This document shows positions 43,565 through 56,472 of a DNA stretch of 64,000 nucleotides, piece after piece. The position numbers and the translations under genes were made by a program. The notes beneath the pieces were generated by a model. That model was not told where the DNA came from and did no database searches. It was given only the letters and a program-made list of their open reading frames with translations. Each line of letters begins with the position of its first letter. Position 1 is the first letter of the stretch. Source of the DNA: Nemertoderma westbladi (lineage: Eukaryota > Xenacoelomorpha > Nemertodermatida > Nemertodermatidae); assembly GCA_032718475.1 (NCBI GenBank), contig JAUCBJ010003138.1, positions 33,472 through 97,471 on the forward strand. Reading direction: 5' to 3'.

Positions 43565-44904
43565 AATGAGTGTTTGTAAATTAATGTATGTTTATCTTTG
43601 CCTTTGTTTATATCTATGCCTATTACTGTATTTTGTTCGAGTTTGTACATTAAATAATTAACCGGAAACACGGAACCACGATAACCGGCAATGATTGTCT
43701 CAGGATACAGAAGATTTACGAAACATTAAAATAAATATTAATATAATTCTTCAGAAAATATTTCATAATGTAATGATGGCACTCGTGTTACTTATATACT
43801 ATAGTAGTATTTACAAAAGCAGACTAAACAATTAAGCAGTTAATACAAAGTTAGAATAATGTTGTTTCGGGACCAAATATGTACAATTATGCCACCAGAT
43901 GACAGACACTGTTGTTAGAGAACAAGGCCTTGTGTTGTGTCAAGATATCCAAAATAATCCTCTTTGTATATTAAGCAACTGTAATTAAGGGTTTGGGTGC
44001 CAGGTGTTGTACTGGTTAATGCCAATGTGGAGAACGTGTTGGCAATGTGGAACGGTAAGGGCCAAAATTATTAATTTCCAGTTAGGGTAGGGTCCATCCA
44101 CATAACAGTATAACAGCGGTTGTACGTGCATTGCTAGTTGACTAAACTGTAACAAAATCACGAATCGCGCTTATCTAGTATACCAGTTGTGGTGACTCCA
44201 CCAATGGAGTACTATGGAATATTTCTGTTGTAGATCTATAAAGCATATTAATTATGTCCATCGATATTTTTCTGATAAAGGCACCGCACGGTATTACTTT
44301 AAACCTTAAAAAGATTGGTTTAGTACTGCCGAAATTATATTACACATTAATTAATATAAACAATAAATATGCCCGTGCAAATCAACTACTGCGTAAATTG
44401 AATGGAGCAAGTAATATTAAATTTTGTATATTGCGTGTCTGTAACTCAGGTTTATTACAATGGGTCGCTAAGTAACTAGAATCTGGGGCGGCATTATTGT
44501 GACGCATACAATACTGTAATATGGAATATAATTTGCTGTTATAGTAAAGCTCTTTAATATCAAACAGAATCTTCCGAGCTCCATAATTGTTTTTTTTTCT
44601 ACTGCTTTATATTATTGTAGTAATAGCTTATACAATATATATACCACCATAGTCCATAATTTAATATTTTATTCCATAACTTAAAAAGTATAGACGTATC
44701 GAAGCTTTACTATTATCAGTGCGTTTGTGTATATATTTCTACCTACCATTTTACTTTATGTGCCTTGATTTTATCCATTTTATTATATATAATACATGTA
44801 TATAATTATATATATATAATTACATATATGACGATCAATATAGCGCTGGGGCCATCCCGGATTTTAATATAATTCTAATATAATACATACATACGCAATT
44901 TTTT
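43565..44904. other. AT-rich intergenic stretch, nothing recognised
   Basis: Only short open frames (for example 44254-44475, +) without recognisable content or splice signals. Confidence 0.5.
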
Positions 44905-45080
44905 TTTGCCGAAACGCGACTGTTGCCGAATGGCGCCCATGATTAGAATACCAGGATTCGGTCGACTTTTTATTGGAAATTTATATATGAAGATTTTTTA
45001 TTTTTTTTTAATTTATCTTAATTAAGTGTTTTATAGCGCTTATTTCAGTCTTATAACATGTACATATACTAATTCGTTTA
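44905..45080. repeat. Dispersed repeat family A, partial copy 3
   Basis: Two GCCGAAACG units, then a segment matching 655-770 (GGTCGACTTTTTATTGGAA, AGTCTTATAAC, TGTACAT, ACTAATTCGTTTATT) and the TTAAGTGTTTTATAGCGC block of copy 2. The order of modules differs from copy 1. Confidence 0.7.
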
Positions 45081-46502
45081 TTGTTTTGGTTTATAGATCC
45101 AGCCCTTCTGTAACCTGTGTTTTTGGTAAAAACCTGGTATTCTTCAAATGCGGGTTACTGCAAAGTGAAATATAACGGCAGAAAGTCTGGTTTTCTTCAC
45201 ATGGGCCCACATACTGTACGACCCAGAGAAAGAAGCATCAGTAGCATTATTTACAATAATAAAAGCGTTCACCATCAACATTTAATTGAAATTTTAAGTA
45301 TACTCTATTTTCAAAAAATAAAATATTATTATATATCAAACAATGGAGATATTTAATTCCATTCTCTTGGGTGTAACATATAATATACCAAGGATTAGGA
45401 TTGCTGGGGTTCAATAATAACCTTGTGCAAGATATGGAATTACTTTCCTGGGTTATTACTGTACTAAGTATGAGTTGATGGATTGTTGCTGTGTCGTGTG
45501 TAACTAAAGCTATGGCAACGCAAACCAGCATCCAATCACTATTGTTGATATCAGCTGGTGATCAAGGACAACTCTACTAACTACAGTAACTTGGTATTAT
45601 GTCGTGTTGTTGTCGTCCTTCGTGGTGATAAATATCTGTTTGACGAGTAATAATTATTGTGTTAATGCGACATATTTCACAAGGGAGATGTGTTTTGTAT
45701 AGTTTATGTTTGATTTCACCGTCAACCGACAATCACAACCGACAACAACAAAATATGAAACTACAACTTGTACTATTGACTTCCCATTTATTATTTAAAT
45801 AGATGGGATAAATCCAATAATAAATGCATAAAGCTTCAGACTTACAAGTCGTTTAGTAAAAAATTGGAAGAAATTTGCCGAGTTTAGTAAAATATATTCG
45901 CATTATTCGTAAGACACCTTGACTACTACTCAGAAACCAAACTTATAATAATAATAAGGTCAATTTTATTTCAATAATGGAAATAATGATATAATTTAAT
46001 GTTTCCGAAGGATATACGCATTGGTGAAACTATACTGTAGGATGAAAAGTCGTAAAACTATACGATTTATGTAGGTGGTTATAGCACACAACACACAGCT
46101 GGAATAAAGTCGGGGATATTAGTTCCTACCAACACTAATTGTAACTCACACAATCACATCACAAACTTGAACATTTACCGCGGCATCTGGGGATAATACG
46201 AGATCAATGGGATGCACAAAAACACATAACAGCTACTGTACATAGAGTTAAACACCCCTACAATATAATTACCACAACTCTAATGAGACATTAGAGGACA
46301 CTCTTTTAAAACCGAACATCGCCCTGCAGAAACAACAAGGCCAACGTGACAGATTTGCATTACAAGGCCAATTACAAACATTCGCCGAGTTGGCAAGCAT
46401 GAAACCCATACATCTATCATGAACCAATCGGAATCGAGTTAGGATTGTTTCCACCACTGACGATATTTTGCTTTAACCCTATCTGGCACGGGCTATTTTA
46501 CA
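45081..46502. other. Intergenic stretch, one weak open segment
   Basis: No gene supported. A plus-strand open segment at about 46280-46452 reads LEDTLLKPNIALQKQQ and on to FAELASMKPIHLS; its amphipathic Gln/Leu-rich look could be an exon or transposon remnant, but no family was recognised. Confidence 0.4.
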
Positions 46503-47094
46503 ACGTAATTGGGCCGGGGGGGGGGGGGGGGGGGGTCATTTAAGAAATGTTTTAGATCTTGGCTCAAAAATTACATTTTTGATGGTATAAGGGTTTTCGA
46601 GGTCGCTGATCACGATAAAAACTAGTTGAACCGGTACTAGTATGAACTAGTATGAAACTAGTTATAAATATTTCTGGTATTTATGTAAACCCAATTTTGG
46701 TGCCGATCTGGTGCCCCAGCCCAGACCGCAAAGTACTAGTAGCACAAAATTATAAACTGTTAAATTTTTCCTTTTGTTTGGTAATTCTGAAGCTATAATG
46801 GATTTTAAAGGTGGCTGATCACGATACAACTCGTTAAAAACATTCGTGGAAACGCAACTATCATTTTTGCTGTCTTTATCAATTTAGATCTATCAATTTA
46901 TATCAATTTAGCATAATATTTCAAACGGCAAAAATCGAAATTGGTTGGATAATACGATATTTTTCAGTCTCATATTCGTGATCAGCGTCCCAGAAAACCC
47001 ATAATATTTAACAATCAGGTTGATTTGGTAATCATTTTTTATTATCAAATTTGAACTGTATCGAAAAATACAATAAGTACTGAACAGTACTTAT
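46503..47094. repeat. Left half of a poly(G)/poly(C)-bounded repeat (BEL-2 target)
   Basis: Begins with a ~20-base G tract and GTCATTT. It contains ~150-200-bp repeats with TCATATTCGTGATCAGC and TGGTGCC motifs that recur in the same orientation after BEL-2. The last 22 bp before the insertion form one arm of a palindrome completed on the other side. It ends with the duplication CTTAT (47090-47094). Confidence 0.7.
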
Positions 47095-47630
47095 TGTTAG
47101 CTTATTCAATCCCGCTAACACCCCACAAAGTTATAAGCCGATAAGCAATATTGGGAGCCACGAGATTGGGTAATTAACCAACTCGTGCCACCCCAATAAG
47201 AATGGGAAGGAAGCACACAATGAGGGTCAGGGGCCAAACCCCTAACCCAGAGAGAATAGGTGGAGTGAACGGGAACACTCCAAAGGGCGCCAACAAGGGT
47301 ATCAACCAATCAGAGGGGGGAAAGGCATCGATTAGGTAAAGTAACAAGGCCAACCGTGCAATATAGCCACTTGGCAGTAATCATACCAATTCAGTTATCT
47401 CAGTGCAATACCGGTGCTAGATTAGGTTACAATAGTTTAGCTAGGGAAGGACCGGGACTTTAGTTACCGTATCCCGCCTTCCGTATACGACAATATATCT
47501 CATAACTATATCTATATCTGCATATCATATTATATACGACAAACAGTACAAACTCATTTACTCTTTATACACGGCGGGGACGCGTGAACTAAAACCGGAT
47601 AAACCGGGATCCCTCTTGGATCCCGTCACA
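47095..47630 (+). repeat. BEL-2 5' LTR
   Basis: 536 bp, TGTTAGC...CGTCACA, same family as BEL-1 LTRs but diverged. The U3 hairpin at 47159-47187 has the same 29-nt length and position as in BEL-1 with different, still paired, stem bases. Confidence 0.95.
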
Positions 47631-47697
47631 GTAACTAAACCAGCTGCCGCCCTAGACAAACTCAGTAACCACCAGCCACCAAATTTGCAGAAGAAAG

Positions 47698-49836
47698 ATG
47701 AGTCAGTCGGGAGAAATAACACCGACGCGGACCCCGGACGAAGAACAAACGATCCGCGAGGCCGCGACCAGGCGGTATAGGCCCACGACGCCGGAGCCAT
47801 CGATAACGGGCGACCCGGAAGTTCAAGGTGAGGGAGACCGCCTGGAATCAGAAGCCGAGTCGAGAGGAGGGGGAATCGAGTCAGAGGATAGAGAGAACGG
47901 GCTCGAGGGAGAAGGAGATGAGTCAACACGGGACGAGGGTCGACGCACCGGTGTTGCCGGCCAGCCACAGGCCAAGAGCGACGAACGGCCCACCGAGACA
48001 ACGACGGTGGGGCCGACGGTACGAGGAAGGACCCGGAGAGACGACGGAGGTGTCGATACCGATGTCGCCGGCCAGCCACAGGCCGAGGGCGACGGACGGC
48101 CCGCCGAAACGGCGACGGTGGGGCCGCCGGTACGACGTCGAACCCGGAGAGACGGACGAGGGGTCGGCGACGAGGACGTCGGGGTTTCTGAACGACTTCG
48201 ACGGGCCTACAACGCGACCCGGAGACTACTAGAGGAGGCCAGAAAGGGGAAAACGATAGACGAGGTAAAACTGAAGTCAGGACTAGGTAAGTCGGACAGA
48301 CATTTATACTATCTAATGCGTTTCGGGCAGAGAGAATTGGCCGAGGAGAGAGCGAGAAAGGTTGCCGAGGAACTGTATGACTCATGGCGGCATGGGGGTA
48401 TACAACCTAGTGTAGTGTACATAGGGCCATATTTAATCGATGCCCGGGGTATAAAATTAATGGGTTGGAACAGACCTGAAGGGGGCGAATCCGAGGTTAA
48501 CCCCGAGGATTCGGCCTCGTCGGTCGGAGGGAGTTCCGGGAGGAGGGGGAAAGTTAGTAGATCGGGAAGGCGGAGGGAGTGCGTCGTAACCAATAAGTCT
48601 GCTACATCCTCCGCGAAAGAAAGACTGGTGAGAGAGGCAGGTGCCGCGTACCGTCTCGAGCTGATAGAGCAAGGTCAGAGGGAAATGGATAAACGGCTAG
48701 AGGAGGGGAGAATGCGGCTAGAGAGGGAAGCGGCATTGATTAGAGAAACCGGAGAGAGGGCCGAAAGGGCTTTGAGAGGCCTTAGGGAGTGTGAGGAAAT
48801 AGAGGAAAAGGAGTGTAGGGAACGTGAGGCGAGAGAGGAAAGGGAACGCAAAGAGCGCGAGGCGGAACGCAAGGAGCATGAGGCGAGAGAGGAAAGGGAA
48901 CGCAAAGAGCGCGAGGCGGAACGCAAGGAGCATGAGGCGAGAAAGGAAAGTGAGCGTAAGGAGTGTGAAGCGAGGCGAAGGGAGAGTGCTAGGAAAGTAG
49001 TAGAGTTGACTGAGCGGGACGCGCGGGAGTGTGAGAGGAGAATGGCAGGAGCCGAGCGAGACCATGAGGAATTAAAGAGACGCCAAAGTGAGCTTGGGGA
49101 ACATAGGGTTAGACGCGCGCACGAGCTGCAACTGGTGCGGGCGGGGGCGTCTGAGAGCGAGACAGGCTCGAGTATTTTAGAGGAGCCAGGGGCCGTGGAT
49201 ACATTTATTAATACCCCACTTACAGGAACCGCACGACAGACCCAAAACTGGTGTGACCGTACGGGCGGGGGGGGGGGGTAATAATGATAATGGTACAGTA
49301 GACGTGGTTAATATTAATAGTACCGTATGGGATAATTCTAATCAAACCTTTATTGCAGAAAATACTTTGCCTAGTGGTAGTAATTTAAATTTAAATCAGA
49401 ATAATCCTAATATTAACGTAGAAAATAATTCTAATATTAACGTAGTTACACAAAATAATTCAAATAATTTAAATAATGAGCCAAGCCCGAATTTACAAGA
49501 TAATTCAAATGATTTTATTTCGAACGAACAAGTTAATTCCGTTTCCAATACGGGTGCTATTAATGTAAACACGTCGGGCGTGTATGGCCAGACAGATGGG
49601 GCCCAGGTAGGCCACGTAGTTGGTAGGCAGGGAGTGGCTGGGTTGGGTAGACCCGGCGAGGGCCTGGTAGGCCACGTAGTTGGTAGGCAGGGAGTGGCTG
49701 GGTTGGATGGACCCAGCGAGGGCCTGGTAGGCCACATAGTTGGTAGGCAGGGAGTGGCTGGGTTGGGTAGACCCGGCGAGGGCCTGGTAGGCCACATAGT
49801 CGGTAGGCAGGGAGCAGAGGGCCTGGTAGGCCACGC
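47698..49836 (+). pseudogene. BEL-2 Gag, N-terminal part
   Basis: The ATG at 47698 starts an Arg/Glu/Asp-rich N-terminus with two tandem VAGQPQA-type repeats, then LMRFGQRELAEERAR and GPYL..A segments shared with BEL-1. A long Glu/Arg coiled coil (about 48650-49110) with EREAREERERKE-type repeats follows. At a G run (49265-49275) the frame shifts from frame 1 to frame 2; it then continues with an Asn-rich tract (about 49350-49530) and four ~60-bp repeats encoding GLVGHVVGRQGVAGL (about 49590-49820). An RTE-like LINE interrupts it at 49837. Function: probable Gag assembly head; no known family domain. Confidence 0.85.
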
Positions 49837-51627
49837 TACTACTAGGATCGGCATGCTGCATTGCAGCTGCATTTTTAAGAATGCTGTGCCGGCTTGTCAA
49901 CAAAATTGCACCGCCACAACTCCCTATCACCCATGACATTTGCTAGATCATCCGCATCTTTAAGGCCAGTGTCCTTTAAGATGCGTCTCAAGAAAGTCAT
50001 GGGCTGTCCACCATGCTTATTCACTCCATGAGGCTGCCAAAGTACAAGATTATGCACTGGCTGGTCCTCACGGCGAAAGCAATGTCCTGCAAAGCGGAGG
50101 CGGTTTTGTTCTAGTGTCAAGCTTGGGGGAACCAATGAGACACCTCCAATGTTATATAGTGTCTGGTTGGAGATGTGTGCATTGTACTTGACACAATGAA
50201 CCCGGCGTAGCATTCTTGTGAATGTGCCATCCAGAGATTTGGTGTCCTCAGCAGTTAGAGCCCAGCATGGACTCCCATAGAGGAGTACTGGAACTACTGC
50301 TGCTCTAAATAATCGGACCTTAAGTTTCCGATTAATTCTCGGTGACTTCCAAATCCTGGAAAGCCTATTCAAGGCTGCCCATGCCTTTCCCTTAGGTATT
50401 CGAAGGTCCTCACCTGACTTCCGGATCCATGATCCCAGGTAACAGAAGTCGTCCACATGCTCAAGCATACCATCCTTTGAGCTTATGCTCATCCGATCAG
50501 AGACTTGCTGAGGACTTTCAAAGTTAACGGTCAGAATTTTGGTCTTTCTGGAGTTAATAAAAAGACCAACACTAGAAGCAGCATGTTCTAATGAGCTGAG
50601 GAGCCGTTGGGCTCCCTCTAATGATTCTGAGAGTACTCCTAAGTCATCAGCAAAGTCTAGATCAGTTAGGTACTTGGCAGGATTTCCTCGACTTCTGGAG
50701 CCAGTAGGTGGAGTTATCATCACCCCATCATCATTATGATGATCTAAGGACATGCGTAGAACATAGTCAACCACAATAATGAACAAGAATGGTGCAAGTG
50801 TGTCTCCTTGGAGGACGCCCCATAACACTTCAAATGGTTCTGTGTCACCGTCAACAGTAGACACAAATGTTGTCGAACCATCGTATACTGATCTGATTGC
50901 TGCAATAATTTCATCAGGAATCCCATATAATGAAAGTATGCTGAACATACGTGAGCGAGAGACTGAATCAAAGGCCTTGAAGAAGTCAACAAAGATAACA
51001 GCCAGATGCCTGTCTTTCTTTTTTGATAATTCTTCAATTATCCTTCTAAGTGCCAAAATGGGCTCCATGGTCCCACGACCTTTACGGAACCCATTCTGAT
51101 TTCCACGGAGCAGTCTCTCAATGGGATCCCTGATGCGATTTAATAGAATCCTATTGTATAGCTTTGCAGCAATCGAGATCAATGATATTCCCCGAAAAGA
51201 ACCATAGAGTGTTAGGTTGCCCTTCTTGGGAACTGGCACCAACTTATTTGTTTTCATTTCTTGTGGGACTCTTGTTGTTCGGTACATGTCTACTTTGATG
51301 GGATAGATGAGCTTTAAACACTCAGGTATTTTAAAGACCTCAGGGGGAACACCATCTACTCCACTGGCACGATTGGTCTTAATGCTCTTTGCAGCAGCCT
51401 GCACTTCTGCAAAGGAGATATCGCCAATGGGAATATCTGGGAGTACAGACTCAGACACTTTTACTTCTATAAAGTTATCAGGCAATACCCTGTCATTATT
51501 GAGGAGCTTTTCAAAGTGGGCTTTCCAACCATTGAGGCGATCGGCTGGTGATTCAGCCTTAACCTTGGTGGTTGGTTGGCTTTTCCGCCCAGTAAGCAGA
51601 TTGATTGATTTCCATGCCTGGGATAGC
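49837..51627 (-). mobile_element. RTE-like LINE insertion inside BEL-2 Gag
   Basis: 5'-truncated, minus strand, flanked by AGGCCACGC at 49828-49836 and 51628-51636. The 3' end is not poly(A) but a short TAG-type simple repeat (reads TAGTAGTA), as in RTE-type elements. Fragments of the same family lie at 23548-23742 and 24585-24845. Confidence 0.88.
49875..51627 (-). pseudogene. LINE reverse transcriptase (RTE-like), 5'-truncated
   Basis: About 580 codons open without interruption. RT motifs in order: NQNGFRKGRGT, AVIFVDFFKAFDSV (motif A), GVLQGDTLAPFLF (motif B), DLDFADDLGVL (catalytic FADD), then CYLGSWIR, LYGSPCWALT, MLRRV and the C-terminal FAGHCFRREDQPVHNLVLW. No endonuclease remains, so the copy is dead although the RT frame is intact, which suggests recent insertion. 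Clade call (RTE-like) is from C-terminal resemblance and tail type. Confidence 0.85.
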
Positions 51628-51636
51628 AGGCCACGC

Positions 51637-53087
51637 AATAGCAGAGAGAGAGGCGGGGGTGAATAGGCCCGACCGCGATAGGGTTGATGTGTCGACTAGA
51701 GAGGGATATAGTAGCATAGTGAGGGATAGCGAAGTTAGATGTGGCGAGTGGGGGGGGGGGGGGGGGGGGCTACGAGAGCCACACAACGACAAGTCAGCGG
51801 CGAAAGGGAGGGGGCAGAGAGTGCCCCACAGCCATCAGCGGATAATGCGAGGGCCAAAATAGGTAAACCGCAACAACCGGCGATGGAAAGTAATAGGGGG
51901 ATTGCGAGTATCCCCAGCGGCGTGCGACCGAGCAGAGAGAGACAGGTTGACGTCGTAAGAGGGCGGACGAAGCGTCGAGCCCGATCAGAAGAGGGAAGAA
52001 GAACAGTGGGGTTTAACCGGGAGGTCGACGAGAGATCTCACGAGCGGGAATACTCCACTGAAAGGAGAAGAAGAGAAGACAGTAGTAGAGGTATCGCCGC
52101 GAATGATAGAAGAGCGAGGACGGATAGCGAGCCGTCGGTAGTTGAGATGAGGACGGAGAGTCAGTGGGGTCGGACTCCGGGAGATTGCTGTCACCCCGGA
52201 GAGATGCGACCCGGCGAGGCGCACTACGCGCCGATGGAGGGGTACGCGATGTACCGGTACGAAGATGAGAACAGTAGAGAGGGGGGTCGAAGAGAAACTT
52301 TCCGACGGAATACACCTATCGATCGAGAATACTGTAGCCGCGGGGAGGATTATTCGAGAAGAATAAACTTCGATCCCGAACAACACATGCAGACTGTAGG
52401 ACATAGGCCTACAGTAAGGCCTACAGCCTTACTGCACATACCATAGGCCATACTGAGAGAGGCAATGTAGGCGATAGGATAGCGTGGACAACGGGATTAA
52501 ACCCGGAAGTCGCGGAATACATACCGGCGGGTAGGCCAGAAGCTGATAGGCCTATACCGGTACCAGTACAGCAGTATGACTACAGCATGCAGGGACATAA
52601 CATATACCCAGGGGAGGGGGGAATTATTGCGGATAGGTGCATGGGCCCCAACATATTAACATCAACCCCAGTACCAAACATACCGGTGGGGGGGGGACAG
52701 GGTGACATTCCCCCATCACAATATCAACAATATACCCCGATAGGAGCAAGAACAACGAGACCCTTGGATGAGAATAGGTCGTGTGACACAGAAATATGGA
52801 GGGGGCCGCTACCCCCGATGACATACCCAAGTCAGAGAAAGTCAAGAAATAGGACAGACGGAACGCACCAGACAGGAGAAACTATACAGCACCCATCGAA
52901 TCCATTGGAAGCACAGGCGATGGGGATGGCCACGCTGATCGATGCGTTGAAAACGAGGATCGAGTTACCACCCGTGGAACCATTCAAATTCGATGGGAGT
53001 AGGCCGGAAGAATATCTACAGTTTCGGCGCATGTATAGTAACGAAATACTAACAAAAAACTTGACGCAGGCGGAGTGCCTAAAGTAA
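51637..53087 (+). pseudogene. BEL-2 Gag, middle part to start of capsid core
   Basis: Continues Gag after the LINE. Frame 2 runs to a ~20-base G run (51751-51769), after which frame 1 (to 52446) carries an Arg/Glu/Ser-rich segment matching BEL-1 12900-13500. Then frame 0 (from about 52587) has GREDIPPSQYQQYTP-like and DENRSC segments and enters the Pao gag core (PFKFDGSRPEEYLQFRRMY), interrupted by a TAA stop at 53085-53087. Confidence 0.82.
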
Positions 53088-54911
53088 CTACAAGTGTACA
53101 CGGGAGGCCCAGCATACGACATCGTGAGGCAATATCAAGGAATAGAGGGCGGCTTCACGACAGCATGGCGGGCACTGGATAGGGAATATGGGCACCCGGC
53201 CAAGATCATCAGACAGACGTTGAGAGGCATAACATCGGGTGGCCTACAGGATAGTCCCGTTAGCATTAAGACATTTGCTAACAAAGTTGAAAAGGCGCTA
53301 ATCGTGCTGAAGACGCTAGACGCGCCATACGAGCTCAACGCGTCCAACAACATCACCACGATAGCGCAGGCACTACCGAGCTGGCTGCGCAACAAGTGGA
53401 GGAAAATCGCCTTCTCCACTCGAGATAAGAAGGGTGCGGAACCGGGTTTAGAAGAAATGTCAAACTTCTTAAACTACGAGGCTGAACTAATAACTGACCC
53501 AGTCTATAGCGAAGATAGCCTGGGAAAGGGACCGAAGACAGACTACCATAAACCGAAACCAGAGCACAATACATCAAACGCATTACCGAGACTCAGACAA
53601 TCATTGCCATATGCAGCGACGCAGGGGACTGCAAGTCCACAGCTAGCCGAAGAAAAGACAACACCATGGAACGGACAGGGGAACAATAACAACACGAATA
53701 AATATAACCCCAGTACATCCAGTAGGCCGAATCCGAACAATAAGAATAGTAGGGACTTTGGTACGAACGCAACTGCGATACGCAATGCGCTGTATAAAGA
53801 GGGCTACGACCCAAAGAGCAAATGCCAGCTACACGCAAATGCGCTTCATCAAACCATGAACTGCAGGTACTGGCAGGCGCTACCTAGGCAAGATCAGATA
53901 GATTATGCGTCGAGTAATAAAATCTGCTCGCGATGTGTAATGAGTGGACATAAAGCAAGGGAGTGCAAGGAGAAGCCGATAAAATTTGGTCAGAGGAGAG
54001 GCCAAACGATGGCAACGAGCACAGTAGGGGCGAAGAAGGGAGGAACGGTATTACTTGGAGTAGTACCCGTGCGAGTGATTGGGGAACGCAATCGATCGGT
54101 AACAACACTAATGCTGGTTGATAGTGGAGCTGCCTTCACATTAGTCGAGGAATGGGTTGCCGAGGAGATAGGATTGAGAACGAGGCCAAGCAGGATGGCG
54201 GTAACAACCATCTCTAGCAAAGATGAGATTCTGGAGATGAGAACAGGACGGTGCGCAATTGCAGCAGTGGCACCAGGATGCGACTATGGGGCAACCATCG
54301 ACCCCATCCAAGTGATAGAGTCAATTAATATCAATGCCAGGCGGCCAACCAACATCGAGGTCGAGCAGTATAAATTCCTGGACGACATTGACTTCTCAAT
54401 CCCAGACGTGGACGTTAGGAAGGTGTCCATCATAGTAGGTATGGACTGCCCAACGGCCCACGAAAGAATGCAAACGGTCTTCGGCGAAGACAAGCAGAGT
54501 GACCCGGTGGCCATATTAACACCATTCGGGTGGACGCTGAGTGGTCCAATCAAGAGCAAGATACCATTTAGGATGTCGGAGACATCAGGATGCATGTTCG
54601 CGGGAACAATGCAGGAAATAGGTGACGAGGGAGCAGAGGATCAGCTTAAAAGACTGCTCAGACAGGATTTCGAGGGACTGAAAGAAACCGGGGTCGGGAC
54701 CTCGGTGGAAGACAAGCAGGCTTTGCAAAGCGTGGAGGAATCGATGACATGCGATGAGGGGCGGTATACTATAGGAATGGTATGGAAACTACCGAAGATA
54801 CCGTTGCCCGACAATAGGGGGATGGTACTCACGAGACTCCGCAAACTGAAACAAACACTAAAACGGAGCCCCGAGAAGAATGAGTACATCCACAGAACAA
54901 TTAAGAAGTAA
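53088..54911 (+). pseudogene. BEL-2 capsid core, zinc knuckles and aspartic protease
   Basis: Same frame as the preceding core. VYTGGPAYDIVRQY and the following ~150 residues are the Pao gag (DUF1759-type) domain. CQLHANALHQTMNC and CSRCVMSGHKAREC are CCHC-type knuckles (53820-53960). LVDSGAAFTLVEEW (about 54112-54155) is the retropepsin active site of the DUF1758 type. The region then runs into the RT linker and ends at an in-frame TAA (54909-54911), after which reading continues in the same frame as RT. Without the stops this would be one Gag-Pol frame. Confidence 0.9.
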
Positions 54912-56443
54912 GTCGAGAAAGGATGGGCCGTGGAGTTACTGGTCGACGAGCCGAACACGGACAGGACATATTACCTGCCACTACACGAGGCTTTAGATCC
55001 AAAGAAAGGTAAACTACGGATGGTAGTCGACGCATCGGCAAAGACCGACGGAAAGTGCTTAAACGACTACCTGTTGGAAGGCCCAAACATATACAATTCG
55101 GGCATAGAGGTGTTACTTAGATTTAGAAACGGTAAACACGCCTTCACGTGTGACATAGAAGGCATGTTCAACCAAGTCCGTGTAACGGAGGAAGATAGCG
55201 ACAGTCAACGCTTCTTATGGTATAACGGCGAGGAAGAACCGTCGATAATACCGGCATATAAGATGGTAGTACAAAACATGGGGGCCAAGTCGTCTTCATT
55301 TACGACGACTATGGCAGTGAGAGACACAGTGAAAGGGAAGGAAGATAGATACAGCAGTAGGGCCGTCGATATGATTCGACGCGGCTTCTACGTAGACGAC
55401 GGAATGGAGTCTGGAAATACGGTTAAGGAGATACTGGACACAGGGCGCGAGGTTCGCGACATCCTAAAAGGATCCGGCTTTAACCTGACCAAATTCCAAT
55501 CCAGTTCGGAAGAATTTATCAAGGCGATAGAGGACAAGAAGCCAGAATCGACCATGGACAATCCCACAACAGCCAAAGGGCAGGACATGGCGATTAAGAG
55601 AACAGAATCTCAACAGAAGGCATTGGGAATCGTGTGGGATAGAGAGACAGACGAACTGAAGCATCAGCTGAGCCAGGAGGGCGCAGACATCCACACGAAG
55701 AGGGTCTATGTATCGTATATAGCAAGGATATACGATCCCCTAGGCCTGGCGTCCCCATTATTAGTCACGGGGAAACAGATACTCAAGAGAGTATACAAAC
55801 TGAAGGATGAGTGGGACGTAGAGGTACCAGAGGAAATCAAGAAACAGTGGAGCAAGTGGACAGGAGACTTGGAGAAGATGGGAACATACAACATGCCACG
55901 GGTGTATTTCCCGGATGGGAACATGACGAATCTAGACCTACACATGTTCTCCGACGCGTCGTTGGAAGCGTACGGAGCGGCACTCTACTTAGTATAACGA
56001 GAGGGGGCTCATAAGCCAAGACTAGCCTTTAGTAAAGCAAAGTCAACGCCACCAGATTCAGCATCAGTTCCTAAGTTAGAATTGACAGCCGCGAGACTAG
56101 GAGTAAGAGCCACAGCCTACCTAGTGGATACTATTCCCAACATAGTGGAGACACACTACTGGACGGACTCCATGGTAGTGCTTGGTTGGCTACACAACGA
56201 AAGGACGAGATACCCGATATTCGTCGCGAATAGAGTGGACGAAATAAGGGCGAGTACAGAACTGGAAAGGTGGCACTACTGCCCAACAGACGAGAACCCA
56301 GCGGACTTGCTGTCGAGGGGCGTGGAACGCCACACTTTCTTGAAGAAGGAAGTATTGTGGCAACACGGGCCACAATTTCTGAGCGATAAGGAGGCCTGGC
56401 CGCCGATGAGAAAGGTGGACCCGGGCTCAGAAGTAGTGTCATA
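54912..56443 (+). pseudogene. BEL-2 reverse transcriptase and RNase H
   Basis: From the TAA at 54911 the frame stays open through RT: KLRMVVDAS, TCDIEGMFNQV (motif A Asp about 75 codons from the Met at 54930) and FYVDDGMESG (catalytic YVDD). This is followed by the Pao-type linker and the RNase H start HMFSDASLEAYGAAL. A third in-frame TAA (55995-55997) interrupts RNase H; the same frame resumes with RLAFSKAK, PKLELTAARLG, YWTDSMVVLGWL and NPADLLSRG, up to a stop at 56442. The YVDD catalytic box and RNase H motifs are intact. Confidence 0.9.
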
Positions 56444-56472
56444 GGGAGAAGAGGGAGATTCAGAGGGAGAAG

